Source: JADGRF01 sp035274465
GTDB taxonomy: Bacteria > Myxococcota_A > Polyangia > Polyangiales > JAFGIB01
Direction of reading: 5' to 3'
Assembly: GCA_035274465.1 (NCBI GenBank)
Contig: DATEOF010000065.1
Span: 19,145 to 83,144, forward strand
DNA: 64,000 nucleotides
Shown here: positions 36,966 through 46,600 of the stretch, piece after piece
How the letters are laid out: each line of letters starts with the position of its first letter
Numbering within the stretch: position 1 is the stretch's first letter
The notes under the pieces: generated by a model
What the model saw: the letters and a program-made list of their open reading frames with translations, nothing else
The model's database searches: none
What the model was told of the DNA's origin: nothing
Program-made: the position numbers and the translations under genes

Positions 36966-38006
36966 TCACTTGGCGAGCGGCAGCGAGGCGTGAGCGGGTC
37001 GGCGCGCCGGGGCCTGCGTCGGCAGCGGCAGCGGAGCTTGCGACGGATCGTGCGACGCGGGCAGCGCCGACAGACCGGCGTCCGACAGCAGCTGCATGTC
37101 GGCGTCCGACTCCGGGTTGGTGATCGTCAGCAGCTTGTCGCCGAAGAAGATCGAGTTCGCGCCGGCCATGAAGCAGAGCAGCTGGGTCTCGCGGCTCAAG
37201 CCGACGCGGCCGGCCGACAGGCGCACGCGCGCGGTCGGGATCACGATGCGCGCGGTCGCGCACATGCGGACCATCTCGAACGGATCGATCGGCTTGCGAT
37301 CACCGAGCGGCGTGCCTGGCACCGGGCCCAGCGCGTTGATCGGCACGCTCTCCGGTGGCGTCTCGAGGTTACTCAGCTCGACCAGCATCGCGCAGCGATC
37401 GTCGATCGACTCGCCCATGCCGATGATGCCGCCGCAGCACACGTGGATGCCGGCGTCGCGCACGTGTTGCAGCGTCTCCAACCGATCGTCGTAGGTGCGC
37501 GTGCTGATGATCGAGGGGTAGTACTCGCGCGAGGTGTCGAGGTTGTGGTTGTAGGCGGTGAGGCCCGCCTCTTTGAGCGCGACCGCTTGCTCGGCGTTCA
37601 ACATGCCCAGCGTCACGCAGGCCTCCATGCCCAGCCCGCGCACACCCTTCACCATGCGCAGCACGCGCTCGAACTGATCGCCGCTCTTGGCGCTGCGCCA
37701 GGCCGCGCCCATGCAAAAGCGCGTGGCGCCGGCCGCGCGCGCCCGGGCGGCGGCGGCCAGCACATCTTCCTCGGCCATCAGCGGCTCGGCGGGCATCTTG
37801 CGCTCATGTCGAGCGCTCTGGCCACAATACCCACAGTCCTCCGGGCAACCGCCGGTCTTGATCGACAGCAGCGTGCAGAGCTGGACCGAATCCGGCGTGT
37901 GGTGCTGGCGGTGAATGCTCTGGGCACGAAACAACAACTGCGTAAGCGGCAGATCGTGGATCTCGCGCACCTCGGGTAACGTAAAGGTGTGACGATCAGT
38001 GGGCAT
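36966..38006 (-). CDS. bioB: Biotin synthase
   Basis: A 346-residue radical-SAM enzyme that inserts sulfur into dethiobiotin. The radical cluster motif is CPEDCGYC (Cys54, 58, 61), and YNHNLDTS, CCGGIIGMGES and GANSIFFGDKLLTT-like segments follow the family throughout. A Pro/Ala-rich extension of about 25 residues ends the protein. The ATG at 38006 has GGAG 8 nt upstream. No other bio gene is adjacent; it is convergent with the thioesterase, so it is not part of that unit. Confidence 0.96.
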   Translation of the reverse strand: MPTDRHTFTLPEVREIHDLPLTQLLFRAQSIHRQHHTPDSVQLCTLLSIKTGGCPEDCGYCGQSARHERKMPAEPLMAEEDVLAAAARARAAGATRFCMGAAWRSAKSGDQFERVLRMVKGVRGLGMEACVTLGMLNAEQAVALKEAGLTAYNHNLDTSREYYPSIISTRTYDDRLETLQHVRDAGIHVCCGGIIGMGESIDDRCAMLVELSNLETPPESVPINALGPVPGTPLGDRKPIDPFEMVRMCATARIVIPTARVRLSAGRVGLSRETQLLCFMAGANSIFFGDKLLTITNPESDADMQLLSDAGLSALPASHDPSQAPLPLPTQAPARRPAHASLPLAK

Positions 38007-38290
38007 GGTGTCTCCGAGAGGATATGGGGCGGCATCCTGACTCGACCTGGGCCTCGACACAAGTCAGCGCAGCCACGAAGCATTTCGCGTGGTTCGGCTT
38101 GACGCGCGGGCCCCGGCGGTCGAATCTCATCCAGCACTTTCGTTCGACAACAGCCTCGCGAACGGGTACGGGCGTAACGACATTTACCTGGCCGTCCGAG
38201 CGAAGCTCGCGTCCGGTACGCGCATGAGCAGCCGGCAAGACACCAGGGAAAATCGCGCGCTTCGTCGGCCTGAAAGACCAAGGATGACGC

Positions 38291-39331
38291 ATGCCTGAGG
38301 GCGCCACGGAGCGCGCCACGCCGGCCTTCAGCGGGACGACGGGGTTTTTTCTGCCGATCGAGAGCGCGCCGCCGCTCGCCGGGCTGGCCGCACTCTCGGC
38401 CTTCGCGGCGATGGTGCTGAACCAGGTGCTGCTGCCCGGCCTGGGCAACGAGCACAACGCCCTGCTGCTCAGCCGGCTCGCGCGAGCCGGGCAGTTCGCG
38501 GCCAACCTGGCGGTGATCTCGGGGCTGGTGACGCTGTGCTTCTGCGCCCTGTCGGTGGCGCGCGGGCAACCCGGGCTGACCACGTTTCGACGCGTGATGT
38601 GGGTGCTCCTGTCTCTCGTGCTGCTGCGAGCGGCAGTGATCGCGACGCTGTTCGAGCGCGTGGAGACCACGAGCAAAGACGTGTATTTGGCGGTGGGCGC
38701 GGCGAACGTGCTGGGCGTGCTCGCGGGCCAGTGGGCGCTCGAGCGCACGCGCGGCAGCCTGCTGCGCGTGTTGGCCGTGCTGGCCACGTGCCTGCCACTG
38801 TTCAGCATCGCGTCGGTCGTGCTCGAGGTCACCTCGGATGTCCAGCTGGATCCGTGGAAGCGCCGCGGCCACGAGTGGGCGCAAGGTCTGGGCGAGCTGA
38901 GCTACGTGGGCCTGTTGCTGGTGAGCTTTCCGCTGCTCGTGCCGCGCGGGCTCCGGCTGCGCGACTTGATCGCACGCAGCGCGGGCATCGCGATGCTGGT
39001 GGCCTCGGTGTACGCGCTGCGCACCGCGGAGGCCGCGCTGCACAACGACTATCCGGTGATGTTCTATCACGCGCAGCGCGTGGGCTTGCTGCTGGATCGA
39101 TCGCCGATGCTCTACGCGATCCCGTTTTGCCTGGCGTTGTCGGCGATCACGACGGGCTTGCTGAGCGCGAGCGGGGCGCGATGGCAGGCCACCGTGGGCG
39201 TATTGCTGTTGTTTGCAGCGGGGTATGCGCCGAAGGCACCGGGCAGGCTGTTGAGCATGGCGCTGGGCTTCTTGCTGCTGACGCGCGCGTTGGTGGCGCT
39301 CGCGGGCACAGCCAGGCAGCGCGAACCCTAG
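38291..39331 (+). CDS. Polytopic membrane protein, function unknown
   Basis: A 346-residue protein with about nine hydrophobic helices (for example APPLAGLAALSAFAAMVLNQ, ISGLVTLCFCALSVA, VLLSLVLLRAAVIATLF, LYAIPFCLALSAITTGLL). No conserved charged motif inside the helices is obvious. AAGGA lies about 6 nt before the ATG. The 284 bp upstream, shared with divergent bioB, contain no recognisable RNA or gene. Its stop and that of the convergent aminotransferase share the palindrome CTAG at 39328-39331. Confidence 0.7.
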   Translation: MPEGATERATPAFSGTTGFFLPIESAPPLAGLAALSAFAAMVLNQVLLPGLGNEHNALLLSRLARAGQFAANLAVISGLVTLCFCALSVARGQPGLTTFRRVMWVLLSLVLLRAAVIATLFERVETTSKDVYLAVGAANVLGVLAGQWALERTRGSLLRVLAVLATCLPLFSIASVVLEVTSDVQLDPWKRRGHEWAQGLGELSYVGLLLVSFPLLVPRGLRLRDLIARSAGIAMLVASVYALRTAEAALHNDYPVMFYHAQRVGLLLDRSPMLYAIPFCLALSAITTGLLSASGARWQATVGVLLLFAAGYAPKAPGRLLSMALGFLLLTRALVALAGTARQREP

Positions 39332-40533
39332 CCTTCGAACGCGCTCGCGAGCACGCCGAGGCACGCGATCGCCGCGTCGATCTCTCCGAGTGAAGCGGCG
39401 AACGACAGCCGCAAGAAGCCAGGGGTCCCGAACGCAGTCCCCGGCACCACGGCCAAGCGCGCGTGCTCGAGCAGCCACGTCGCCACCGCGATGTCGTCGC
39501 TCAGCAGTTCTCCCCTCGCCTTGCGCCCCAACCAACCCCGCACGTCCGCGAACACGTAGAACGCACCGCGCGGCACGACCCAGCGCACGTCGGGCAAACC
39601 CGACAGTCCCTCGATCAATCGATCGCGCCGCTGGCGATACTGCTCCACCATCTCCGCCACGTGCCGTTTGTCGCCGCTCAGAGCGGCGAGCGCGGCGAGC
39701 TGGGCCGGCGTGGATACGCTCGTAGTCGTCTGGCTCTGCAGCGTCTCACACGCCCGTGCAAGGGCCTTGGGCGACAAGCTCCAGCCCACGCGGAAGCCGG
39801 TCATCGCGTGCGTCTTGCTCACGCCGTCCACGATCACCAGGCGCTCGTTCAGTTCGGGCGCGACCTGGGCCAACGACGGGGCGACGAAGCCGTCGTAGCA
39901 GAGCTCGGCGTAGATCTCGTCCACGATCACCCAGAGCTGCGGATGACGACGGACGACCTCGGCCAGCGCCGTGAGCTCGCGCTCGCCGTACGCAGTGCCC
40001 GTGGGGTTGTTCGGGCTGCACAGCACCAGCGCCTTGCTGCGCTCAGAGATCGCCCGCTCCAGCGCCTCGGGTGTGAGCAGGAAGTCGTGTTCGGGGCCAC
40101 ACGGCACCAGCACGGGCGTCGCACCGGCCATGCGCGCCTGCTCGCTGTAGCTCACCCAGCTCGGTGTCGGGATGATGACTTCGTCCCCAGGATCGTAGAG
40201 CGCGTGCGCCAGGTTGTAGAGCGCGTGCTTCGCGCCGGCGCTGACCACTACCTGATCAACCGTGTAGCTCCCGCCGACACCACGGCGCGCGCGCGAGTCC
40301 GCGCAGATGGCCGCGCGCAACTCCGGCAGCCCTGCAACCTGGGTGTAGCCGTAGGGTCCCGTCTCGAGCGCACGCTGCGCGGCCTGACGGATGTGCAGTG
40401 GTGGGTCGAAGTCCGGTTCGCCGATCGCCAGCGAAACCAGCTTCACCCCCTGGGCGCGCAGCTCGGCCACGCGCCGGAAGACCTCGCCCGTCGCGGACGG
40501 TTTGAATGCGGAGAGGCGCTGCGCGAGCTTCAT
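39328..40533 (-). CDS. Aspartate aminotransferase-type PLP enzyme
   Basis: A 401-residue class I aminotransferase of the Ib (Thermus-type) group: LAIGEPDFDPP near the N-terminus, GAKHALYNLA, SPNNPTGTAY, VIVDEIYAEL, and the Schiff-base lysine in GVSKTHAMTGFRVGW. It transfers the amino group between aspartate (or a related amino acid) and 2-oxoglutarate. GAGG lies 6 nt before the ATG. It follows the MATE gene by 6 bp, so the two are co-transcribed, an association that says little about substrate. Confidence 0.92.
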   Translation of the reverse strand: MKLAQRLSAFKPSATGEVFRRVAELRAQGVKLVSLAIGEPDFDPPLHIRQAAQRALETGPYGYTQVAGLPELRAAICADSRARRGVGGSYTVDQVVVSAGAKHALYNLAHALYDPGDEVIIPTPSWVSYSEQARMAGATPVLVPCGPEHDFLLTPEALERAISERSKALVLCSPNNPTGTAYGERELTALAEVVRRHPQLWVIVDEIYAELCYDGFVAPSLAQVAPELNERLVIVDGVSKTHAMTGFRVGWSLSPKALARACETLQSQTTTSVSTPAQLAALAALSGDKRHVAEMVEQYRQRRDRLIEGLSGLPDVRWVVPRGAFYVFADVRGWLGRKARGELLSDDIAVATWLLEHARLAVVPGTAFGTPGFLRLSFAASLGEIDAAIACLGVLASAFEG

Positions 40534-40539
40534 GCGGCC

Positions 40540-41949
40540 TCAGATTACGATCGTCTTCCAGGTCCCGGAGCGGAACTTCCAGGCCATGATCGAGGTCAGC
40601 AGCACGGCGTAGACCGCGGCCGCCGACCACACGCCGAGCAACCCGCCGTGCAGGATCACCCCGCACAGGTACGCCACCGGCAGCAGCACGCCGAAGTGCA
40701 GCATCAGCTCGACCTTCATCACGAAGCGCGGGTTGCCCGCGCCGAACAGCGCCTGCGTCAGGATCATCCCGGCCGCGATCAAGGGCCCCGTCGCACCCAT
40801 CAGGCGCATCGAGTTCTCACCGGCCCGGATCACCGCCGGCGACTCGTTGAAGACGGCGATCCAAAAGCGCGGGAAGGCGATCTCGTGGAGCCCCAGCAGC
40901 GCGAACACCATGACGGCGATCTTCACGCTGCTCCAGGCGTAGCGCTCGGCCGCATCCGCGTCGCCCGCGCCCAGACTCTGAGACACCAGCGTGGCCGTCG
41001 CCACCCCGAACGCCATGCACGAGAAGAACGTCAGGCTCAGCACGTTGATGATGATGGTGGTCGCCGCCCCGAAGACCGCCTCGCGCACGCCCTGCTGGGC
41101 GGCGGCGTCGTCGAAAATTTGGACGATACCGATGAACAGCAGGAAGCCGGTCATGACCACGGTGGTGGCGACGCCCGAGGGGATCGAGAGCTTGGCGAGG
41201 TGCTTCATCATCGACAGCGAGAGCACGCCGCGCCGGTAGGGGTGATACTTATCGCGATCGATCCGTCGCAGGGAGAACAACGCCATCGCGATCGCACCGA
41301 CCCAGGATGAGATCGCCGCGGCGAGGCCCGCGCCCTCCGCGCCCATCCGGGGAAACCCTGCATTGCCGAAGATCAGCAGCCAGCACAGCAACGCGTTGAC
41401 CACGTTCATGCCGACGGCCGCCCAGAAGTGCACGTAGGTGCGTCCCGTGCCGTCGTAGAACGCCTTGTACGCCGCGGTGATGACCATCGACATCAGGCCG
41501 ACGAAGCGCCACTGCGAGTACGCAGTGCCGATCTGGACATAGTCGGGATCGCTCGACTTGAGCTGGAAGATCCACGGGATCAGCGGGTAACAGATCAACG
41601 TTGCTACCCCGCTGGCCACGGCCGCGAGCACGACCGCGTTGGCCAGCACGGCCCCGCTGTCGTGCGGATGGCTCTGGCCTTCGCGGCGTCCCACGGTCGC
41701 CTGGGTACCGACCGAGATCGCAGACAGGAACCCGCCGACCGACCACAGCAGGATCAGCGAGAAGGACAGCATCGCCTGCCCATCGCTGCGCTCCGGTTCA
41801 GGGAGCTTGCCGATGAAGTAGGTATCGACGAGGTTGATCGCCGTCTGTGTCAGCAGCGCCAGCATCGCCGGCACTGCCAAATACAAAATGCGTTGGACGT
41901 CGGCCAGCGCAAGAAACGTGCCCGGCCTGGTGGATGCTGCTACACGCAT
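40540..41949 (-). CDS. MATE-family multidrug/metabolite efflux transporter
   Basis: A 469-residue inner-membrane transporter with about 12 helices in two similar halves. The N-terminal half has the MATE-type VPAMLALLTQTAINLVDTYF and GTQATVGRREG; loops carry few charges. It exports cationic drugs or metabolites using a Na+ or H+ gradient. A TACATT box lies 11 nt before the ATG and no ribosome binding site is seen. Promoter for the MATE-aminotransferase pair; divergent from pal across 105 bp. Confidence 0.9.
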   Translation of the reverse strand: MRVAASTRPGTFLALADVQRILYLAVPAMLALLTQTAINLVDTYFIGKLPEPERSDGQAMLSFSLILLWSVGGFLSAISVGTQATVGRREGQSHPHDSGAVLANAVVLAAVASGVATLICYPLIPWIFQLKSSDPDYVQIGTAYSQWRFVGLMSMVITAAYKAFYDGTGRTYVHFWAAVGMNVVNALLCWLLIFGNAGFPRMGAEGAGLAAAISSWVGAIAMALFSLRRIDRDKYHPYRRGVLSLSMMKHLAKLSIPSGVATTVVMTGFLLFIGIVQIFDDAAAQQGVREAVFGAATTIIINVLSLTFFSCMAFGVATATLVSQSLGAGDADAAERYAWSSVKIAVMVFALLGLHEIAFPRFWIAVFNESPAVIRAGENSMRLMGATGPLIAAGMILTQALFGAGNPRFVMKVELMLHFGVLLPVAYLCGVILHGGLLGVWSAAAVYAVLLTSIMAWKFRSGTWKTIVI

Positions 41950-41983
41950 GCGAGTGCGGCAATGTAAGGGACAGGCGCGGCCG

Positions 41984-42013
41984 TTGACAAGCCATGCCTG
42001 CGTGGCCTATGCA
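41984..42013 (+). promoter_or_regulatory. Promoter for the pal-cpoB unit
   Basis: Perfect -35 TTGACA (41984-41989), 18-bp spacer, -10-like TATGCA (42008-42013). It is followed about 33 nt later by AAGGAG and the ATG at 42055, a normal leadered arrangement, unlike the boxes listed elsewhere. Confidence 0.55.
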
Positions 42014-42054
42014 CGCGATTCTGGCCGTGAATTCGGCGAGAAGGAGACAACAAC

Positions 42055-42729
42055 ATGAGTCTCGCGGAACGCAGCAACGTAGTGAGGGGTCCTACGCTCG
42101 TTGCGCTTATGGGTCTGGGTCTAGCCTTATCCATGTCGGCGTGCAGCCCGGACTATCCCAAATGCGACACCGACGAGGATTGCCATCAAGGCGAATTCTG
42201 CGTCAACAACTTGTGCCAACAGTGCCGTACGAACGATGACTGTGCTGCTGGGCAACGTTGCGCATCCGGCGCGTGCGAGGCGATTCCGGGTTATTGCACA
42301 TCCAACGCCCAATGTGCAGCCGGTCAGGTGTGCGAGAACAACATGTGCGTCGCGCAAAAGCAGGCCGCGCTGAAAGCTCCGCCGCCACCTCCTCCGACAC
42401 CGACAGCTTGTGAGCTGAATCCGGTGTACTTCGACTATGACTCGAGCACGCTAAGCGATAGCGCTCGCGACCAACTTTCCCGAAATGCCAGTTGTATGCG
42501 CGAACGTCGCTCACGCGGCGCCCAGCTGACTGGGCTGACGGATCCACGCGGTACGGAAGAGTACAACCTGGCACTCGGCGAGCGGCGCGCGCAGGCAGCG
42601 CAGCAGTACCTGAAGTCTCTCGGCGCCGACGGCGACATGAGTGTGTCGTCGATGGGCGAAGAGATGGCGTCCGGTACGGACGAGTCGGGCTGGGCGCGCG
42701 ATCGGCGCGTCGACTTCAAGAGCAAGTGA
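42055..42729 (+). CDS. pal: Pal-like OmpA-domain lipoprotein with N-terminal Cys-rich repeats
   Basis: A 224-residue outer-membrane lipoprotein. Lipobox LSMSAC puts the lipid on Cys30. Residues 37-98 are three Cys-rich repeats of the pattern C-x3-D-C-x2-G-x2-C-x-N-x2-C, then a Pro linker and a C-terminal OmpA domain (about 120-224) with NPVYFDYDSSTLSD and LTDPRGTEEYNLALGERRA, including the Asp and Arg that hold peptidoglycan. Pal ties the outer membrane to the wall and works with Tol. The Cys repeats are not in usual Pal proteins. AAGGAG lies 9 nt before the ATG. Followed by cpoB; no tolB, tolQ, tolR or tolA is present nearby. Confidence 0.88.
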   Translation: MSLAERSNVVRGPTLVALMGLGLALSMSACSPDYPKCDTDEDCHQGEFCVNNLCQQCRTNDDCAAGQRCASGACEAIPGYCTSNAQCAAGQVCENNMCVAQKQAALKAPPPPPPTPTACELNPVYFDYDSSTLSDSARDQLSRNASCMRERRSRGAQLTGLTDPRGTEEYNLALGERRAQAAQQYLKSLGADGDMSVSSMGEEMASGTDESGWARDRRVDFKSK

Positions 42730-42737
42730 ACGAGGTC

Positions 42738-43574
42738 ATGCAGCACCATTCGACCCCGCGTAGCGGCTCGAAGCTGCCAGCTGCAGTGTTGTTGTCCTGC
42801 AGCTGGCTGCTCGGTGCTTGCTGGATGACCAAGTCCGACGCGAACGAGCGCTTCGCAGCACAGACGAAGCAGATCGAGGCGCTGCAAGCCGAAGTGCGCG
42901 CCAATCATCTGGCGATGGGCGCGAAGCTCAAGGAGCTCGAGGAAGGCCTGGAACGCACGCGCTCGTTGCTCACGCGCGACAGCGCAGACGTTGGCGCGGC
43001 GGTGCAGCAGCAGCAACAGCGCATGGCCGAGATCGAAGGCAAGCTCGACGAGATGACGCACAACCTGACCGGGCTGGTCGAGCAGACGGCCAAGGCGCGC
43101 GCCGATCTCGACGAGAAGCTGAAGACCGGCGCCAAGCCCGGCGAGTTCGTGCTCGACCCGAGCCAGATCCCCGCCGACAAGAACGCGCACTTCGCCATCG
43201 GCTACGAGGCGTACAAAGCCAGCGAGCACGACAAGGCCCGCGCGCTGTTCAAGGAATACCTGACTCGCTACCCGAGCGATGCCAAGGCGGGCGACGCGCA
43301 GTACTGGATCGGCGCCAGCTACCTGGTGCAGAACAAACCCGCGACTGCGCTGGGTGAGTACCGCAAGGTGATCGCGAACTATCCGAAGAGCCCTGCGGTC
43401 GACACCGCGCTCTACGGCATGGCCGACGCGTTCTTCCGCTTGCATGCATGCACGGACGCCAAGGGCGCGATCGAGGCCTTGATCAAGCGCAAGCCGAGCA
43501 AGGCGCTCGAGGATCGCGCGAAGCAACTGAGCCGCGCGTTGAAGGAAGCCGGCAAGGACTACTGCACTTCCTGA
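42738..43574 (+). CDS. cpoB: Tol-Pal-associated CpoB/YbgF-like lipoprotein
   Basis: A 278-residue periplasmic protein that coordinates peptidoglycan synthesis and outer-membrane constriction in relatives. Lipobox LLGAC (Cys28), a coiled coil (about 40-140; AAQTKQIEALQAEVRANHLA), and C-terminal TPRs (KNAHFAIGYEAYKASEHDKA, DAQYWIGASYLVQNKPATAL). Start: ATG 42738 with GAGG very close; a GTG at 42726 overlapping the pal stop (GTGA) is equally possible and would imply coupling. Follows pal directly, the normal neighbour. Confidence 0.88.
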   Translation: MQHHSTPRSGSKLPAAVLLSCSWLLGACWMTKSDANERFAAQTKQIEALQAEVRANHLAMGAKLKELEEGLERTRSLLTRDSADVGAAVQQQQQRMAEIEGKLDEMTHNLTGLVEQTAKARADLDEKLKTGAKPGEFVLDPSQIPADKNAHFAIGYEAYKASEHDKARALFKEYLTRYPSDAKAGDAQYWIGASYLVQNKPATALGEYRKVIANYPKSPAVDTALYGMADAFFRLHACTDAKGAIEALIKRKPSKALEDRAKQLSRALKEAGKDYCTS

Positions 43575-43617
43575 GCACCGTGAGCGAAGCGAACCCGTGT
43601 CGCCAGTCGGTGGGGCC

Positions 43618-43659
43618 GGCGGCGTTCCGCCGCCGAGGGGGAACGTGCGACGTTCCCCC
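43618..43659. terminator. Tandem hairpins between convergent cpoB and cusA
   Basis: Two perfect inverted repeats: GGCGGCG-TTC-CGCCGCC (43618-43634) and GGGGGAACGT-GCG-ACGTTCCCCC (43637-43659). The second ends 2 bp before the stop of cusA on the other strand. No T-tract follows on either strand, so they are stem-rich stops and not textbook intrinsic terminators; the symmetric form could serve both strands. Confidence 0.7.
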
Positions 43660-43661
43660 GG

Positions 43662-46600
43662 TTATAAACTGCGCCGCTTCCACACTGCGAACAGCGCGGG
43701 GTAGACGGTCAGCTCGAGCAGGAAGGACGTCACCAGGCCGCCGACCATCGGAGCCGCGATGCGCTTCATGACGTCGGCGCCTGTGCCGGTGCTCCAGAGC
43801 ACGGGCACGAGGCCGATGATCATCGCCGCGACGGTCATCAGCTTCGGGCGCAGACGCTTGGCGGCGCCTTCGACGATCGCCTCGCGCAGATCGGCGTCAT
43901 CGCGCAGCCGGCCCTCGCGCTGGCGTCGCTCGTGCGCGAGCGTCAGGTAGAGCAACATCACCACGCCGGTCTCGGCGTCGAGCCCGGCGAGCGCGATCAC
44001 GCCGACCCAGACCGCGACGCTCATGTGATAGTCGAGCAGGTACAACAGCCACACCGCACCGACCAGCGAGAACGGCACGGCCAGCATCACGATCAGCGTC
44101 TCGACCCATGATTGCGTGTTCCAGTACAGCAGGAGGAACACGAGCGCGAGCGTCAGCGGGATCACCCACTTCAAGCGCTCCTTGGCGCGCTCGAAGTACT
44201 TGAACTGTCCGATCCAATCCAGGCGCGTGCCAGCCGGCAAGTTCGCCGCCGCGGCCACGATCGGCTTGGCCTCGGCGACGTAGTCGGCGATCGGGCGATC
44301 GGTGTCGACGAAAACGAAGCCGACCAGCTTGCCGCCTTCGCTGCGGATCATCGGCGGTCCGAGGACGCTCCGGATCTCGACGACCTGCGACAGCGGCACC
44401 TGACCGCCGGCCGGCGTCGCGATCAGGATCCGGCCGAGCAGCTCCGGGTCGTCGCGAAACTCTCGCGCGTAGCGCACCGAGATCGGATAGCGCTCGCGAC
44501 CTTCGACCGTCTCGGACACGTTCTCGCCGCCGATCGATTGGGCGACCACCATGTTGACGTCTTCGACGCTCAGGCCGTGGCGCGCGGCGTCCTCGCGCTT
44601 GACCTCGAAGTCGATGTAGAAGCCGCCGGTCGAGCGCTCGGCGAACGCGCTGCGGGTGCCCGGGACCTTCGACAGCGCGCGCTCGACCTCGATCGCCGCA
44701 TGCTCGATGTGCTGGAGGTTGTCGCCGAAGACCTGGATACCGAGCGGGCTGCGCACGCCGGTCGAGAGCATCTCGGTGCGCGTTTGAATCGGCATCCACC
44801 ACACGTTCGGCATGCCGGGAAAGTGCAGCTTGTCGTTCATCTGCGCGATCAGGTCGTCCCAGGTCAGGTTCGGCCGCCACTCCGACCTGGGCTTCAAGAC
44901 CACCGTGACCTCCGCCATGCCGAGTGGCGCGGGATCGGTGGCGCTCTCCGCGCGCCCCTGCTTGCCGAAGACGCTCTGCACCTCCGGAAATTCCTTCAGC
45001 TTGCGATCCATGAGCTGCAAGACGCGCACGGCTTCGTTCTCGGACATGCCCGGCGGGGCGCTGGGCATGTAGAGCAGCACGCCTTCGTTGAGCGGAGGCA
45101 TGAACTCGTTCTGCAAGCGAAACACTGCCGGCACGGTCAGCGTCATGATCAGGAGCGCAGCGACGATCACGTGCCAGCGGTGCGCGACCACGAACCGCAC
45201 CACCGGCGCGTAGGCGGCGGTCAACAAGCGATTGAGAGGATTTCGCGACTCGTCGTGAAGCTTGCCGCGGATCAGCAACACCGCGAGCGCAGGGGTGAGC
45301 GTCACGGCCAGGATCGCGGCGAAGCCGATCGAGTAGGTCTTGGTGAACGCCAGCGGCTTGAACAGCCGGCCTTCGGTCGCCTCGAGCGTGAACACCGGCA
45401 GAAACGAGACGGTGATCACGAGCAACGAGAAGAAGATCGACGGCCCGACCTCCTGCATCGCCGCGATGATCACCTCGCGACGCTCCTGCTGCCGTCCCTC
45501 GGCGTTCCACTCCACGAGCTTCTTGTGCACGTTCTCGATGATGATGATCGAGGCATCGACCATCGCACCGATCGCCACCGCGATCCCGCCGAGCGACATG
45601 ATGTTGGCGGTGAGGTGTTGGTAGCACATCGGAATGAACGCCAGCAGCACACCCAGCGGGAGCGTGAGGATCGGGATCAGCGCGCTGCGCACGTGGAGTA
45701 AGAACACGAAGATCACCGCACTGACGACCAGCATCTCCTCGATCAGCGTGTGCTTCAGCGTCGCGACGGACTCCTCGATCAACTGCGAGCGGTCGTAGGT
45801 CGTGACGATCTCCACGCCTTCCGGCAACCCCGCCTGGATCTCGTGGAGCCGCGCCTTGACCGCGTCGATCACCGTCAGCGCATTCTCGCCGTAGCGCATG
45901 ATCACGATGCCGCCTGGGGCCTCACCCTCCCCGTTCAGCTCCGACACGCCGCGCCGGATGTCGGGCCCGATGCTCACGACCGCGACGTCCTGCACGCGGA
46001 TCGGCGTGCCGTTCACGACCTTGATCGGGCTCTGCGCGATGTCTCGCGGAGCTTTCACGTAGCCGCGACCGCGGATCACGTGCTCGTGTCCGCCGATCTC
46101 CAGGACGCGCCCGCCGACCTCCTGGTTCGAGGCGCGGACGGCGCGCACCACCTCGTCCATGCCGATGCCGAAGCCGAGCAGCTTGTTGGGGTCGACATTC
46201 ACTTGATACTGCTTGACGTAGCCGCCGACTCCCGCGACCTCGGCCACGCCTGGAACGCTGGCGAGCGCATAGCGTACGTTCCAGTCCTGCAGCGTCCGCA
46301 GCTGCTGCAGATCATGCTTGCCGCTCTTGTCCACGAGTGCGTATTGGAACACCCAGCCGACGCCGGTCGCGTCCGGACCCAGCGTCGGGTTCACGCCTTG
46401 CGGCAGCTTGGCGCGCGCCGAGCTCATGTACTCGAGCACGCGACTGCGCGCCCAGTAGACGTCCGTGCCGTCCTCGAAGATCACGTTCACGAACGACATG
46501 CCGAACATCGACTGACCGCGCACGGCTGACACCTTGGGCGCGGAGATCAACGCAGAGCTGATCGGATACGTGATCTGATCTTCGACCAGGTTCGGGCTCT

